Assembly: GCA_028532985.1 (NCBI GenBank)
Contig: JANCIK010000008.1
Coordinates: forward strand, 1,736,001 to 1,800,000
Reading direction: 5' to 3'
Length of the DNA: 64,000 nt
From: Stropharia rugosoannulata
Taxonomy: Eukaryota > Basidiomycota > Agaricomycetes > Agaricales > Strophariaceae
Below, piece after piece: positions 44,806-55,621 of the stretch (positions within the stretch are counted from its first letter, which is position 1; each line of letters opens with the position of its first letter). Both the position numbers and the translations under genes were made by a program. The notes beneath the pieces are model-generated. The model saw only the letters and a program-made list of their open reading frames with translations, searched no databases and had not been told where the DNA came from.

Positions 44806-46695
44806 ATGTCCCATCTTATGCCCGCCTTTGGAGACCGTTGCGCACCCTCTTTCGACACAGCGAAGCCCCGAGAGCTCAAGCGTTACTTTGGTGACCTCTA
44901 GTACTTGTTCAGCACGTTTTGCATCGCCTCCATCGCTCAGCAGAAGCGCTATGCCGTCCGCTATGTAGATATCGACACCGCTGATGTCTGGGAGTCACTT
45001 CCTCAGTTTTTGGACAATAAATCGACTTTTGAAGAGTTTAAGTGCGCAGTCTTCGAGCTGTATCCCTCCGCCTGCGACGACTATAGGTTTTCTTTTGCAG
45101 ATCTCGATTCTTTGGTCCAGACGCGCTTGCGCACAGGAATACACACTCTAGACGACCTCTCTGCATACCATGCACGTTTCCTGGAGATTTCGCACTTCCT
45201 TATCGCGAAACAACGGCTATCCGACCTCGAGCAGATGCGCATCTACCCTCGTGCCTTTTCGCCAGAGCTTTGGACGAAGATCTCGACGCGTTTAACGCTT
45301 AAGCGCCCAGATCACTTCCCTGACATGCCACACACCGTCTCAGATGTCTACGCCGCCGCCGTCTTTGTTTTGCGCGCTTCAGCATCAGTTCAGTCGCACC
45401 CCTCGTCGCCTCTACCACCCCAGTCGTCGCCTTCGAGTTCTTGTGCCGATCTCGATGAATTTCGCGCAATGCTTGCGGCATTTGCAAAGACAATCGTTCA
45501 GGCGATCACCAGCATGTCCCAGCCAGCGTCTACATCGCAACTTCGCCCCAGGAAAAAGGCTCGCGTTCTGAAGTGCAAGTTCTGCGGAGACAATCATTTT
45601 ATTCGTCAGTGCGCCTCTGTTTACGACTACGCACGCTTAGGGAAAGTTATTCGCAATGCAGAGAGCAAGGTAGTGCTCCCCACCGGCGCTTACGTTCCAG
45701 AGGACACCCCAGGTCGGTTTCTCAAGGATAAGTTCGACGAATGGTACAGAAGACATCCCCAGCAGTTGAGTACATTCGCTCTGCCTCCCCTTCCTGTCGT
45801 GAACGCCGCCGCCACTCGTAACCTCGTCCCCTCGTCGGCTACGTCGCATAATGCGCAGTACCTCGCGGATATTGACGCTCGCATTGCGGAGATCGAGGCA
45901 GAACTCGTCAGTCTGCGTCCCCAGCTCGTCAACGTCTTTACATCAGCCCCAGATGTGTCCAGCATGTCCCAGAAGTATACAGGAGTCGCCGCCGCCGTTG
46001 TTACGCCACAGATTGACTTGCCGCGCTCTAGAGCGCTTGTTTACCGTCACAGTGTTGTCCCAGCGCCTCAAGAAGTTGTGCAGCCGTTATCTGTGTCTGT
46101 ATCGTCTCCAGCGCCGCTCACGTCCCCTGTCGCGCCTCGCGTATTGTCTAGAGACTCCCGCTCTTCGCAACCGTCGCTTTGCGTAACTAGCCGCGCGCTC
46201 GTCGAGTCAGAACAGGTTTTTGTTGGCCCCCAACGTCTCCAGTCGGTGCCCTCGCCACACAGCTTGTGTCTCGCGTCTAGGACACGCCGCACACCGGATA
46301 AAGTCGACCCTCACGGCTTGAACACATTATATCCGTCGCCTTACACGATTTCAAGTGTTGTAGTTGACTCCAATGTTGCCTCCACGTCGCCTTCATCTTC
46401 TGATGCACAGTATCTCGTCGCCACAGATGCCAGGATTGCAGATATCGAAGCAAGGCTCGCCAGCTTGCGGTCTCAGGTTGTTTGCGCCACTCAGCATGCG
46501 CCACTGGGTCCTAGCGAGTCTCAGACCAGTCCAGAGCGCCATTGCACCGGCGTTGCGCCCCACGCTCACTTGCCGCATTCCAGAACAGCTGCGCATGGTA
46601 CTAGCATTTCCTTAGCGCCTCTCGGAGTTCCCCAGGCCATGTACTCGACCTCAGCACCGTTTGCGTCGGCTTCTGTGCCTCTCACGTTTCTGTAG
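44806..46695 (+). pseudogene. Retrotransposon Gag of element 2, with amber stop at codon 32
   Basis: The ATG at 44806 (MSHLMPAFGD) opens a frame that reads PRELKRYFGDL, meets TAG at 44899-44901, and continues open for a further 598 codons to 46695. The part before the stop fits the start of basidiomycete gag proteins (AKPRELKRYF is a common opening block), so the stop is an internal lesion, probably GAG to TAG, and not a leader. After it come the helical gag region (VDIDTADVWESLPQF, FEEFKCAVFELYP, LDDLSAYHARFLEISHFL, LSDLEQMRIYPRAF, VSDVYAAAVFVL), a zinc knuckle CKFCGDNHFIRQC (CX2CX3HX4C), and a Pro/Ser-rich C-terminus with two copies of an ARIA(e/d)IEA(e/r)L(v/a)SLR coiled segment. With a single lesion and near-identical LTRs, the stop may have arisen after or during the last transposition, or be read through. 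Confidence 0.78.
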
Positions 46696-47072
46696 ATTTC
46701 CTATCGGCTTTGCAGCTCCCTCAGGCACCCTGCTTCGATCTAGTCAAGTCCAGATTGATTAGGACTCGGTCACATCGCTTCCTGTCGTCTCCCTTGCCAC
46801 GCAGCTCGTGTTATGCGTCTAGAACACGTCATGCTCAAGATAAAGCGTTTTTAATTGGGTTTTGTGCATTTTCTTCATCTGCAGCAGTTTGCCAGAGCAC
46901 CTCAGGCTTGTAGTATTCGTTCTCGATGTCTGGAAATCCGTCTGCGTCCCGAGTACCTTGACACCGCCCCCCCTCGCTTCACGAGTCCGCTTCGCAGACT
47001 GGCACACTCCCACAGCTGTCAACTTTCGTTTACGGCTGACTGGGGACAGTCAGAAGCTAAGTTGGGAGGAGA

Positions 47073-47558
47073 TGATGAGCACCGCGCCGCGCTGTGCTCG
47101 GAAACAGCCGTTTCGGCATGATGCGAATTAAGCGCCCGTTAAGCGCCCGCCTCGAGGAACATGCGTGCTGCGTAGAGCCGTAGCATTCCGTGCCACGCTT
47201 TTACAGGAACAATAAGTATAGGAACATTTAGGAACTACTACAGTCGAATTACAAGGTACATACGGTATTTAAAGCATGTAATAAGTACAGGACAAAAATA
47301 ATAGACCCCCCACATTCGTTTACCTTCAGTTTAGCGTCCCCGTTGCGTCCTCGCTGCGTCCAGCGTCCGAGAGTGGTTCGAAGCTGTCGTAGCAGCTTAC
47401 ACTCTCGCGTTTTCGTCTCGCTTTTAGTTCGTTCCGGCTCGCAATTGTGAGTTGTTTTGGGATTTGGCTAGAAGCCGTGTGAAGCGCCCTCGCATTCTGC
47501 GCATTGAGTGTGTGTGTGTGGTGTGGTTTCCGCGCCCATAGCACGCACGAGCGTATCA
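47073..47558 (+). repeat. 3' LTR of element 2
   Basis: 486 bp, one difference seen from the 5' LTR. Confidence 0.9.
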
Positions 47559-47562
47559 CCGT

Positions 47563-49012
47563 ATACTGCAATGCTCCTTGTGTTTCTTCTGTATCTGTGC
47601 CACCCCTCTGGACTGACCCGCCTGCACGGCTGCGCCTTCCCTGTCTTTTTTGTGCTATGACTCTTCCTTTTTTCGCTCCCAGTCATCACCCTGTTATTCG
47701 GCATGTCCTATTGTCACCACTTAGGGGCTCCGTGACCTCTCATGTTTACATCACTCCGCCTACACCAGTGTTATGTGGATTTAATAATGTACTCGTACGG
47801 CCGTAACTGTAATTGTCTACCCATGTGCCGGAATGGAGTCGAGACTTGCGTAGACATGTCCATGGGACGCATCTTGCCTCACACACCCAACAATGCAAGC
47901 TCTCCAGTGAACACTGGCGGGCCAGGCGGGGTGTCTTTAGCAATGTATCTCCCGTGGTGTGTCCTCTGCATCTGGCCTTTGTACAGTAACTGCAACAACT
48001 GGGAGTCACTAGTCCTTACGTTTGGACCCACGGGATTTTTTTCCACGTTTGTATTATCTGCCGCAGAAGTTGCTATTCGCGGTATCACGGTCTGATCGGC
48101 TACTGTCACTCTGCTAGGGAATCCAGATAAGAGAGTATAAGGGCTGCCATGTATTGCAAGTCAGATTTAAAACATGTGCGCTTCCGAAGCGGGATTCATT
48201 ATGCACACGAGCTAGCTCATCGAAGAGAACCTAGGAGAGACAATATTCCTGAGAGCGGTGAATTTCTCTCAGAGGAACACCCCATCCACGCCACGCTTTG
48301 TAAATTGGTCTTCTGTGAGCTGTAACAGCAATAGCTGGGAAATATCCAATTCATGGTCGGTTGGCGGTCGGTTTGTAGTAAACATTATGGTAGATGAATA
48401 TAGGATGTATGTCTTTTGGCGAGTCGAAATACCGTGGATATTGGCTTAAAGAGTAGCCTGGACTGTCAGAATTTGATGCCCTCTTTATACTTTCTATCAT
48501 ACAAGCATGTAACACGTAGAGTACTTTACCTCTATGTATATACACAAAATTATTTATTTGTTACTCGCACTCAGTAATATTCGCCATGTAAACACCTGAT
48601 TCTAACATATGCTGAAGGTTAGGCTTTAGACGCAGTCGTGGTGGTGCATTATTGTTAGAGCTAAGCTTCGTCGCTCGGAAATTGTTCAGGCAAATTAAGC
48701 CTCTTACTCATAAGTATGAACCATATCGCGTGAATCACGAATGCTATGGCGCAAGTATGGCAAGTTGATGGCGGGCCGATTGCGTGTACATTGTTATATA
48801 ATATAATTCCCAGGCGCACCTCAATACACTCCCAGAAGAGTCGCAATGGTATTAGGTTAGAGTCCAGACGTACGTCTTCTGTCCCTTGAGCTTCAATGAA
48901 ACCAACAGGACATTACAAATAAATGTTTTCTCATTGATTATCAGCAGGAGACAAAATTTCAGAGTTTGTATAATTGTACAGGAGATTTGGAGGCTCAGTA
49001 ACTTGGTTCACT
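47563..49012. other. Intergenic; no gene seen
   Basis: Right flank of element 2, then AT-rich DNA running into the 3' end of the leftward ADP-ribosyltransferase-like gene. Frames present are short and without domains. Confidence 0.4.
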
Positions 49013-49525
49013 TTACCAGAACAAGCTCTCGCAAAGCGAAGGGCATTCAGTGTGGATCAACTTCGGGCCATTGATGATATAGTCATCCTTTGATCCTAAA
49101 GGTTATAATTAGTAGTGACTGAGCTACAACTTGACATGGTAAGAATGGGCATACCAGGCTGAATATTTGAATATTAATCAATGCATATTTGTTTCCAGAA
49201 AAGAAGTATGCCTCCTCTGCGTTTTCAGGGTTCTGTAGACACATGTCAACGTGAGCAAAACCGGCCTCCTTTAACGATGGCCACTTGTCCAGAATCGGGC
49301 TCGGACCTATGACGATGGAGTCGTCTGTTGAACCTGCGTTAAAAATTGTAACTGTTAATATCCTCTATCCCTATTCAAAAGAAAACAGTACTCACCGGGT
49401 TTGATGTCAATAACGGCGTACTGCGTTCCACTGAAGAAATATGCTTCTGCGCTGTTGTTCGGGTTGGGAAGGACTGTGTCTACCTGCGTAAATCCTGCAG
49501 CCTTGAGGGATGGCCTGCATCTACA
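49013..49525 (-). pseudogene. Frameshifted 3' part of the ADP-ribosyltransferase-hemopexin gene
   Basis: Homology to hemopexin-like repeats continues past the stop of the main frame. One base is missing near 49523, so the next repeat (WPSLKAAGF-type opening, then VDTVLPNPNNSAEAYFFS, YAVIDIKPG) is in another frame. An intron at 49395-49334 (62 nt, phase 1) leads to another repeat (STDDSIVIGPSPIL, WPSLKEAGFAHVDMCLQNPE, EEAYFFSGNKYALIN). There, an exact 8-bp tandem duplication (tgaatatt twice, 49160-49175 on the + strand) shifts the frame again. A last intron (49154-49096, 59 nt) and an exon with SKDDYIINGPKLI end at TAA 49013-49015. Without these two lesions the gene would have about four repeats. 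Confidence 0.65.
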
Positions 49526-50649
49526 ATTGTTCTGGGGCCGATGACAATGTCATCGTCGAGGGAATTGACAAGTGCGTAGCGAGTACTGCTGAAGAAATAC
49601 ATCTCCGCATAGTTGTTCGGATTGGGTAAAACGGCATCAACACCACCGGCAAATTTTGCCTGTGAAAGAGCCCTCCAATTACCGGCCAAAGACTTCGGCC
49701 CTGCCACGATCTTGTCGTCCTTTGAACCAGGTTTGATGTCAATGATAGAGTAGCGGTTGCTGCAGAAAATATACGCATGATCCTTTTTCTTGGGATGCTT
49801 TACGCATGCAACACTGCTCAGGGGAACCTGTATCCTGTTGAACGACGGGTCTGCTTCTCCCTTTCCATCGCTCTCCGGGAACATAAGGCTATTATCGTCT
49901 GAGGTAGATCTGCGGCGCCTAAGCTCGTCGTGTTCAGGTGTTCCCGGAATAGGAATGGGGGCGTCGTTGCCAGCTTCGATAACCACTGCGTCGTGCGGAG
50001 TGCGGCGTATGTCGGGCAACAAAGCCAACCGCGGCTGCATCCCGGCTGGGTGGTGCACGTTGTTGAAGTTGATGTTAATCCAGATGCGAACGACTTGATC
50101 ACCTGCATACTCGCGTGCAGAGCGAATCATCTCCGGACGAATACCACCAGCAAATGCGATCTCGCGCTGTGTGTAGAAGTTCTGCGCTATGCCGAGAGCA
50201 CGGTTGACATCGATGCCGCCATAAGCGAAGATCTCGTACTCAAAACGATGCCAGGTTGCGTGAGATACACGCCGGGACCACCTATCCAGCTGGTTGTTAG
50301 ATGCACGGCAGAAGGGTTGCGTGGTGCTGACAAAAATGGAATTGTGGTTGGTTGCAACGAAAGTCCTCAGATTAAAGGCTTCTGTTGCCCAACTTCCCCA
50401 AACCGAGCTCGGAATGACTTGTGGTTGTAAACCAATGATAAACACTTCTTCTGGGGCCCTGGTGTCCCATCGGAGGAGACGCTGCTCGGACATCCTGACA
50501 GTCCTACGAGTAGTGGCATCTTCGACCATCTCCTCACGGCGCATTCCTGCGCGTCCCAAGTTGGAAACATTGGCGATTTCGTCAAGGACATCGTCCGGGC
50601 GCTCACGGAACCATCCAACTAAGCTGGAGCACAGATCGTCCGCACTCAT
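49480..50649 (-). CDS. Pierisin-like mono-ADP-ribosyltransferase fused to hemopexin-like repeats (389 aa as read)
   Basis: Predicted toxin-type enzyme that would transfer ADP-ribose from NAD+. The R-S-E signature is in order: R60 in LLRWDTRAPEEVF, S108-T-T in NSIFVSTTQ, and Q161-x-E163 in YTQREIAFAGGI. It also has the EIFAYGGIDVN block typical of pierisin-like enzymes. In pierisin the catalytic glutamate is residue 165, almost the same position. Pierisins modify guanine in DNA; which target this enzyme uses cannot be read from sequence. No signal peptide is visible. After a hydrophilic linker, residues of about 275-389 form hemopexin-like beta-propeller repeats (HAYIFCSNRYSIIDIKPGS; VDAVLPNPNNYAEMYFFSSTRYALVN), a possible binding module. 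The frame ends early by a one-base loss (see 49013-49525). The start ATG is in CCAAATGAG; a TATATAAG on the minus strand lies about 180 bp upstream. Confidence 0.75.
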   Translation of the reverse strand: MSADDLCSSLVGWFRERPDDVLDEIANVSNLGRAGMRREEMVEDATTRRTVRMSEQRLLRWDTRAPEEVFIIGLQPQVIPSSVWGSWATEAFNLRTFVATNHNSIFVSTTQPFCRASNNQLDRWSRRVSHATWHRFEYEIFAYGGIDVNRALGIAQNFYTQREIAFAGGIRPEMIRSAREYAGDQVVRIWININFNNVHHPAGMQPRLALLPDIRRTPHDAVVIEAGNDAPIPIPGTPEHDELRRRRSTSDDNSLMFPESDGKGEADPSFNRIQVPLSSVACVKHPKKKDHAYIFCSNRYSIIDIKPGSKDDKIVAGPKSLAGNWRALSQAKFAGGVDAVLPNPNNYAEMYFFSSTRYALVNSLDDDIVIGPRTIVDAGHPSRLQDLRR

Positions 50650-50826
50650 TTGGTCTGTATGTATATATTGAGTCGACTATCATTAGTACACCGCACTGGG
50701 AATGATAAAGAGTACCCACCAAAGTCTTTTGATGCTCTGTGGATGAGTTGGCTGGATTCAGGCAGATGGATTGCAGAAAACTTGAGATGCTGGATAACTT
50801 GACGATACCTCTGTATCTTATACCTG

Positions 50827-50834
50827 CTTATATA
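50827..50834 (-). promoter_or_regulatory. TATA box of the ADP-ribosyltransferase-like gene
   Basis: Minus-strand TATATAAG, about 180 bp before the ATG at 50649. A 5'-leader intron (donor GTGGGT near 50728, acceptor TACTAATGATAG near 50683) is possible in between. Confidence 0.5.
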
Positions 50835-50899
50835 GAGAAGAGGCAATCCCAAATCTGATTGTTATTGCCATAGCATACAAATAAATGGTGACATTAGGT

Positions 50900-51971
50900 A
50901 TGGAAGATAAGATTCTAGAGTCCATGTAGTTCGGTTACTCAAGATATGTTAACCACATATAATACAAATCGTATTATAGAAATAGATTTTGTGGTGCAAA
51001 TAAATTGGAAGAAATGTTGGAATGGAAGGTAATGATAACGTGTGATGTGCATAAAGTAGCATCCAAGACCAGATGATTAAGATGTTTGTTGTTGCGCCTC
51101 TTTGGCACGCATTTATGTCAATTTGTTCGGTGTGCAACCGAAGTATCAGCATTCAAAACATTTCCTGCTATATTTATACTCACTGTCCATGGAAAATATA
51201 ATGCTTAAATGGCATAGTGTCATTTACGATGCCAGTACTGTGGATATACTTATTGATATTGCATCATACGACAAATTGATACAACATCATCTCCACCACT
51301 CTCCACCACTTTTCAGCCTTAGAAATTGACGACAGGGACTTGAAGATAAAAGGCCCTAATCACGGGTGTTGCAGGATGCGCGGCCCGCGAGCCAGTTACC
51401 CTGCATACACACTAATCCCAGAGCCGTCAACGCAAGCGTCGACCAGCTGCGTGCCTTGACTCCCTGCGCACGCACTAGTATGCTGCGCATACTCACTGAC
51501 TCCTATCCATGCCTGGTATGCATTCATGCAGACTAGGGCCGTGCCCCATATAAAGGAGCACCCTTGAAGATCGAGGGCTGCCAGCGCGCTGACCGCGTCC
51601 CGGCTCGATCCTCCAAGGCATGCCAAATATGGCTGTGCATGGCTTCAACATTCAACTTCTTCCCCTTGCCGCGGCCAACGTGGTCCTGCCTCCTGCCTGA
51701 TTCGGTCTTAAGGCAAGTTGTAACATTTTGCGGGATAACTGCAAGTATTCTCACAGTAATCATTACAAAGCCCAGTGACATCCCATGCGTAGTATGCCAT
51801 CACGTTGCAATGCCGGTTCCCTTTACCATTGCGTCGCCTAACCATCCCACCTCCCGCCCCACTTTTGATTCCTCGACAAGTAAGATTAAAGAAGTTGGCA
51901 AACCGCCCACAAGCTGTCGCGCCATTGTGCATCCAAGTTCCAGTCATGTAGACCTTCTACCTTGTCCCAGT
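50900..51971. other. Intergenic; no gene seen
   Basis: About 1.1 kb between the toxin-like gene and an LTR fragment. A 179-codon frame (51564-52103) runs into the LTR fragment and has no domain. Confidence 0.4.
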
Positions 51972-52042
51972 GTAAGATTGAGTGCGACTTGTGTGGTCGT
52001 CTTAAGGGTGGTTCAAGGAATAGGACTGAAGAATAAATGCAG
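51972..52042 (-). repeat. LTR fragment related to element 1
   Basis: Begins TGTAAGA and matches, in reverse orientation, the last about 75 bp of the element-1 LTR: CGACTTGTGTGGTCGTCTT, then AGGGTGGTTCAAGGAATAGGA and AAGAATAA. The stem GAC(GAC)...GTC(GTC) region is among the best-kept parts. The rest of the LTR is not recognisable. Confidence 0.65.
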
Positions 52043-55000
52043 ACTATCATCAGTAAAAACTTCAAAAATTGGTATCACCTTTCAACTTTCACAACCAAGG
52101 TAACAGAACTAGGTGCGTATATACACATCTACAGAACATCATGTTCTGCGCTCATACTTTGAGTGTGTTGTAATGTAATGTACATCTGCTTTAAGATGGC
52201 GAGATATTTTATTCACTTTGCCATTTACGTTGTATATTTTATCAAGCTGACTTAGAGCTCTGCAAATATATTGGTTCATCGGTCGTGTCCAGTATTTATA
52301 AGTATTGACCCTCATGATATTTTACGATATTTATGCTGTATATACCAGACATACTTTCTTGTTTGTAACCATGAGATAGCGTTCTGATTGACTACATGTA
52401 ATGTTTTACGGCGCAGTAGACAGTCTGATCACAAGCCATAGGTAAGTTAACAGATGTGATATCCCTGTCAAATACTACAATCTAAGCGCCGGTGTTAACA
52501 AAGCATACATCAACACTGAATGTCTGATCTATTAGTTCTAATCCTAGTGTCTACAAGTCCTATAATAACTATTGGCCTATCACAATTTCTAGAGCATATG
52601 ACTACTGATCCTTACGTTGCAACAGAGCATTTAGTATACATAACAGCATCTGAACCCTTGTGGGCGAAAACAAGCTAGTACTTCTGCCATTTTGTGTAAT
52701 GTTTTATTCTAGGACTACCAGTTTTATGATGAACTGGCCACTGTAATTAGCATATGTCTCCATCTTTATAACCGTGCACCAGTTCTATCCTAGATTACCT
52801 ACGGTTTGTGTTCACCTACGTCTTCATAAATAATAGTAATACTTTCAACTGTTCAATGAAAACCGCTTCACTGCCGCTTTTTTATGAAGCGACGGCATAA
52901 CCTTATCTAACTGTTCTCAAAACCACATTCAAAAGATTCAAGTTGATCCGAGTCCACTGCGAAAACTCGGTCTACAGGATTATGATGCCAGGCCTGGCAA
53001 GGCATATAGTTTGTTGACATAGCCCTGCCGAGTGGTTCATGTTACGAACTATTCTATTACGGTAGCACCAATGCATACAAAAAATTCAATGAATCCTCGT
53101 GTTTTCATGTATAAAATTTGAGTGCCTACTATCGAGTACGAAGTATTGTGATTTGAATGTGGGGCCACGACGACCTCACAACGGTAATTTCAACACATAC
53201 ATTGATAAGTAATCGCGGCCACCGCAACCTAGTACCACTTCCCAACTTCAAGTACCACTTCCAGCCTGCCATCGCCTTCTCGACTCTCGACTTCAAGAAT
53301 GGTGCTGTTCAAAATTCTTCTTGGTCCCAGAACTCGACCCGTTAATAGCACCCTGAGAGTGACGTTCACCCGTTAATTAGGATTCACTAACTCAAGGTGC
53401 GATCTGGACTTACTGTAATAAATTTCCAATTCACCCATTTCTTCAAAGCTTTGTTCGTTCCAGCAGTCTTCGGAGCATGAGGACTTGCGCCATCGAGCAC
53501 CTAGAAGGACGTTTAAGGTATTACAATTTTAAAGATAGTAAGAACATCACTTACTGTATCAATTTTCGCATCCGACTGTTTCCTTGCGGGATTTCCAACA
53601 TATATTTTGACATCGTCTCCCCGTTGAGAAGGCTTTGGGCCCGCGACGGGATGCTATATTCGTTTGTTAATGGTGAATCTGTAGTATACAAAACACTCAA
53701 GCTTACCTGAATTTTGCCCATTGGTATTTTGAGAGAGTAGTGATAGTGTAGATAGAATGAAAATGAAGTCGTATTTGAAGACGCTGAGGTCGAGTGAGAG
53801 GTAGAAAGCGTCGCGGCACTGGTTTGCGGACGTTTGTTCTCGTTTTGTACAGCAATCGTCTGCCTTCTTCCACAGAAATCAACAAACATCAACGATACCG
53901 CTGCTCAAAACGCTCGAGTAACCCCAAGTCATCCAAGATAAATGACATTGATATTCTACCTTACAACGCTCGACGTCGACACTGACCTCCAGCTGGTGTT
54001 TACCCAGGTACCAATCCCTGTAAGTCGCAATGTATCATGAGCGAATGCAAAGAAGTTGACTGATTCACCTTACCTAGCAATGTTGTAGCAATGTTGGCCA
54101 ACAGGCCCGCAGGAGCGCCCTCCCGGGGCCCTCACCTCACGCCTGAGAGATGCAGAACAGCTCCTCCTCTTCGCCTCCTTTGTCTGCTGCGGCCGCCGTA
54201 TACCTCACCATCATGAACATCCTTCACACTCCAGCAGGTCCACCTCGCCGTTGTCGCCGTCGTCACCCAGAGGCACTGCATACCTCTCTACGTCCTCCAG
54301 CTCCTCCCTCCCTCACCTCGTGCTCAAGGTACCTCGCGACGTGAGTCCCGCATCCGCATCCGCACCCCAATCGCCCACCCCTCGCCCATCCTTCAAACGT
54401 CCCTTCGGCGCATGACGCCCTGTCCAGTTCCACCCAGTCGCAGCTGCGGCGCCTCTTATGTTCTCCTCGCTATTTTCAGGAACCTCGCATGACGATCTAT
54501 GATTTCTGCAGGCCGCGAGCCTGCTCCTAGTAGATTTGCGTACCGTGTTGGAGGGTGAAGGTGGACAGAATGAGCTTCGGGGTGAGCTACAGGTAGTCCT
54601 GCTCGTCGTGTAAATTTCCCGTCGCCGTTTGTACACAACCGGGATTATTTTTTGCTCAGCCTATCGCTATCGTGAGTCATTCCTTGATAACAACGGCGCA
54701 ACTCAGCTGGCCCGGACCACACAGGGTCGCTCTTGTTGCGACATAACACGGGGTCTATGCCGCGGCGCTGAATTTCTGTGGTGAGTTCTTGGTATTGATA
54801 ACGAAGAGATGACTTACCATGTCCATGACCATACCATGCAGCGCCGCATATGTCGCGACATGGCGAGTTCCATCCATCAGGCAACAGAGGTCCTGGGCCG
54901 ACTCTCTTGCATCGCCTGGGCTACGTATGCCCGTAGTCTGTGATATCACATTACAGATAAATGGTAAGTTTCTCACTCATACCACAAAGGATATCGCATG

Positions 55001-55621
55001 CTTGTGGCTGAGATAACGGCCCCGCGGCGAGCGGTCTGCGTCTGCAATGCTGAGGTGCAGCCAGATGACTGGGAACGTTACCGATCAGCAGTGATCTTGC
55101 TGTGTCTTCGCCGCCGTGTACGGCAGTCGGACGTTTAGGTTGATCGGCGTACGGAATATGACAGTGGGCGCAAAGCCGTTCTGCGACACGAAGCGAAGCG
55201 AACGAGCTGGTTGAGCAGTTGTAAGGATGTAAGCGGCGGGTGGGGATGCAAACGTCGGGTGAACATCGAGCGACGATATCCAGTCTTCCCGGCCGAGACA
55301 TCTTCCCATACGATGCGTCGATATTCGACATTGACCCAATGCCAGAGACATGATGAAAATACCGGCTGGGAATGGTTGTGAAGAGTGATCTTCATGCCAA
55401 TATATTACAAAAAATATGGAAAGGGCTGGAAATCAGCAGCGCATGTTATGTACCTCACCGTGTCGTAATCCTGACTGTACCATGATGTATGCCCATTCAC
55501 TGGCACACGGCTAGGGATAGGACTTGTCACTCAAAGATCATACATGACAAGACCAGGGGAGTGGCTAATCATAGGCGATCCATAAGGGGATATGAGCGGG
55601 CCGCATATTGTTCTGGGTTAA
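52043..55621. other. Long stretch without a supportable gene
   Basis: About 3.6 kb. 52.1-53.5 kb is AT-rich. 54.1-54.6 kb is GC-rich and partly coding-like on the + strand, but no frame can be extended or spliced convincingly. 54.8-55.4 kb has overlapping frames on both strands without domains. Confidence 0.4.

Larger units (their letters stand above)
44183..47558 (+). mobile_element. Gag-only LTR retrotransposon 2 (3376 bp)
   Basis: Two 486-bp LTRs (44183-44668, 47073-47558) with termini TGAT...ATCA differ at one position seen (CCTGCCTCG against CCCGCCTCG). The 4-bp duplication CCGT flanks it (44179-44182, 47559-47562). The primer-binding site TGGAGCCCACCGCGAGG (44672-44688) is identical to that of element 1; the polypurine tract is AAGTTGGGAGGAGA. 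The 2404-bp interior holds only gag. The LTRs share no sequence with those of element 1, so it is a separate family with the same coding strategy. A very recent insertion. Confidence 0.85.

Noticed and set aside
45299..46600. Several antisense frames within element 2
   Set aside because: Shadows of the gag gene.
51564..52103. 179-codon open frame
   Set aside because: Runs through the LTR fragment at 51972 and has no recognisable domain.
54140..54640. GC-rich + strand stretch with coding-like wording (QVHLAVVAVVTQRH, EPRMTIYDFC) in different frames
   Set aside because: Pieces are in different frames, cannot be spliced convincingly, and no family was recognised.
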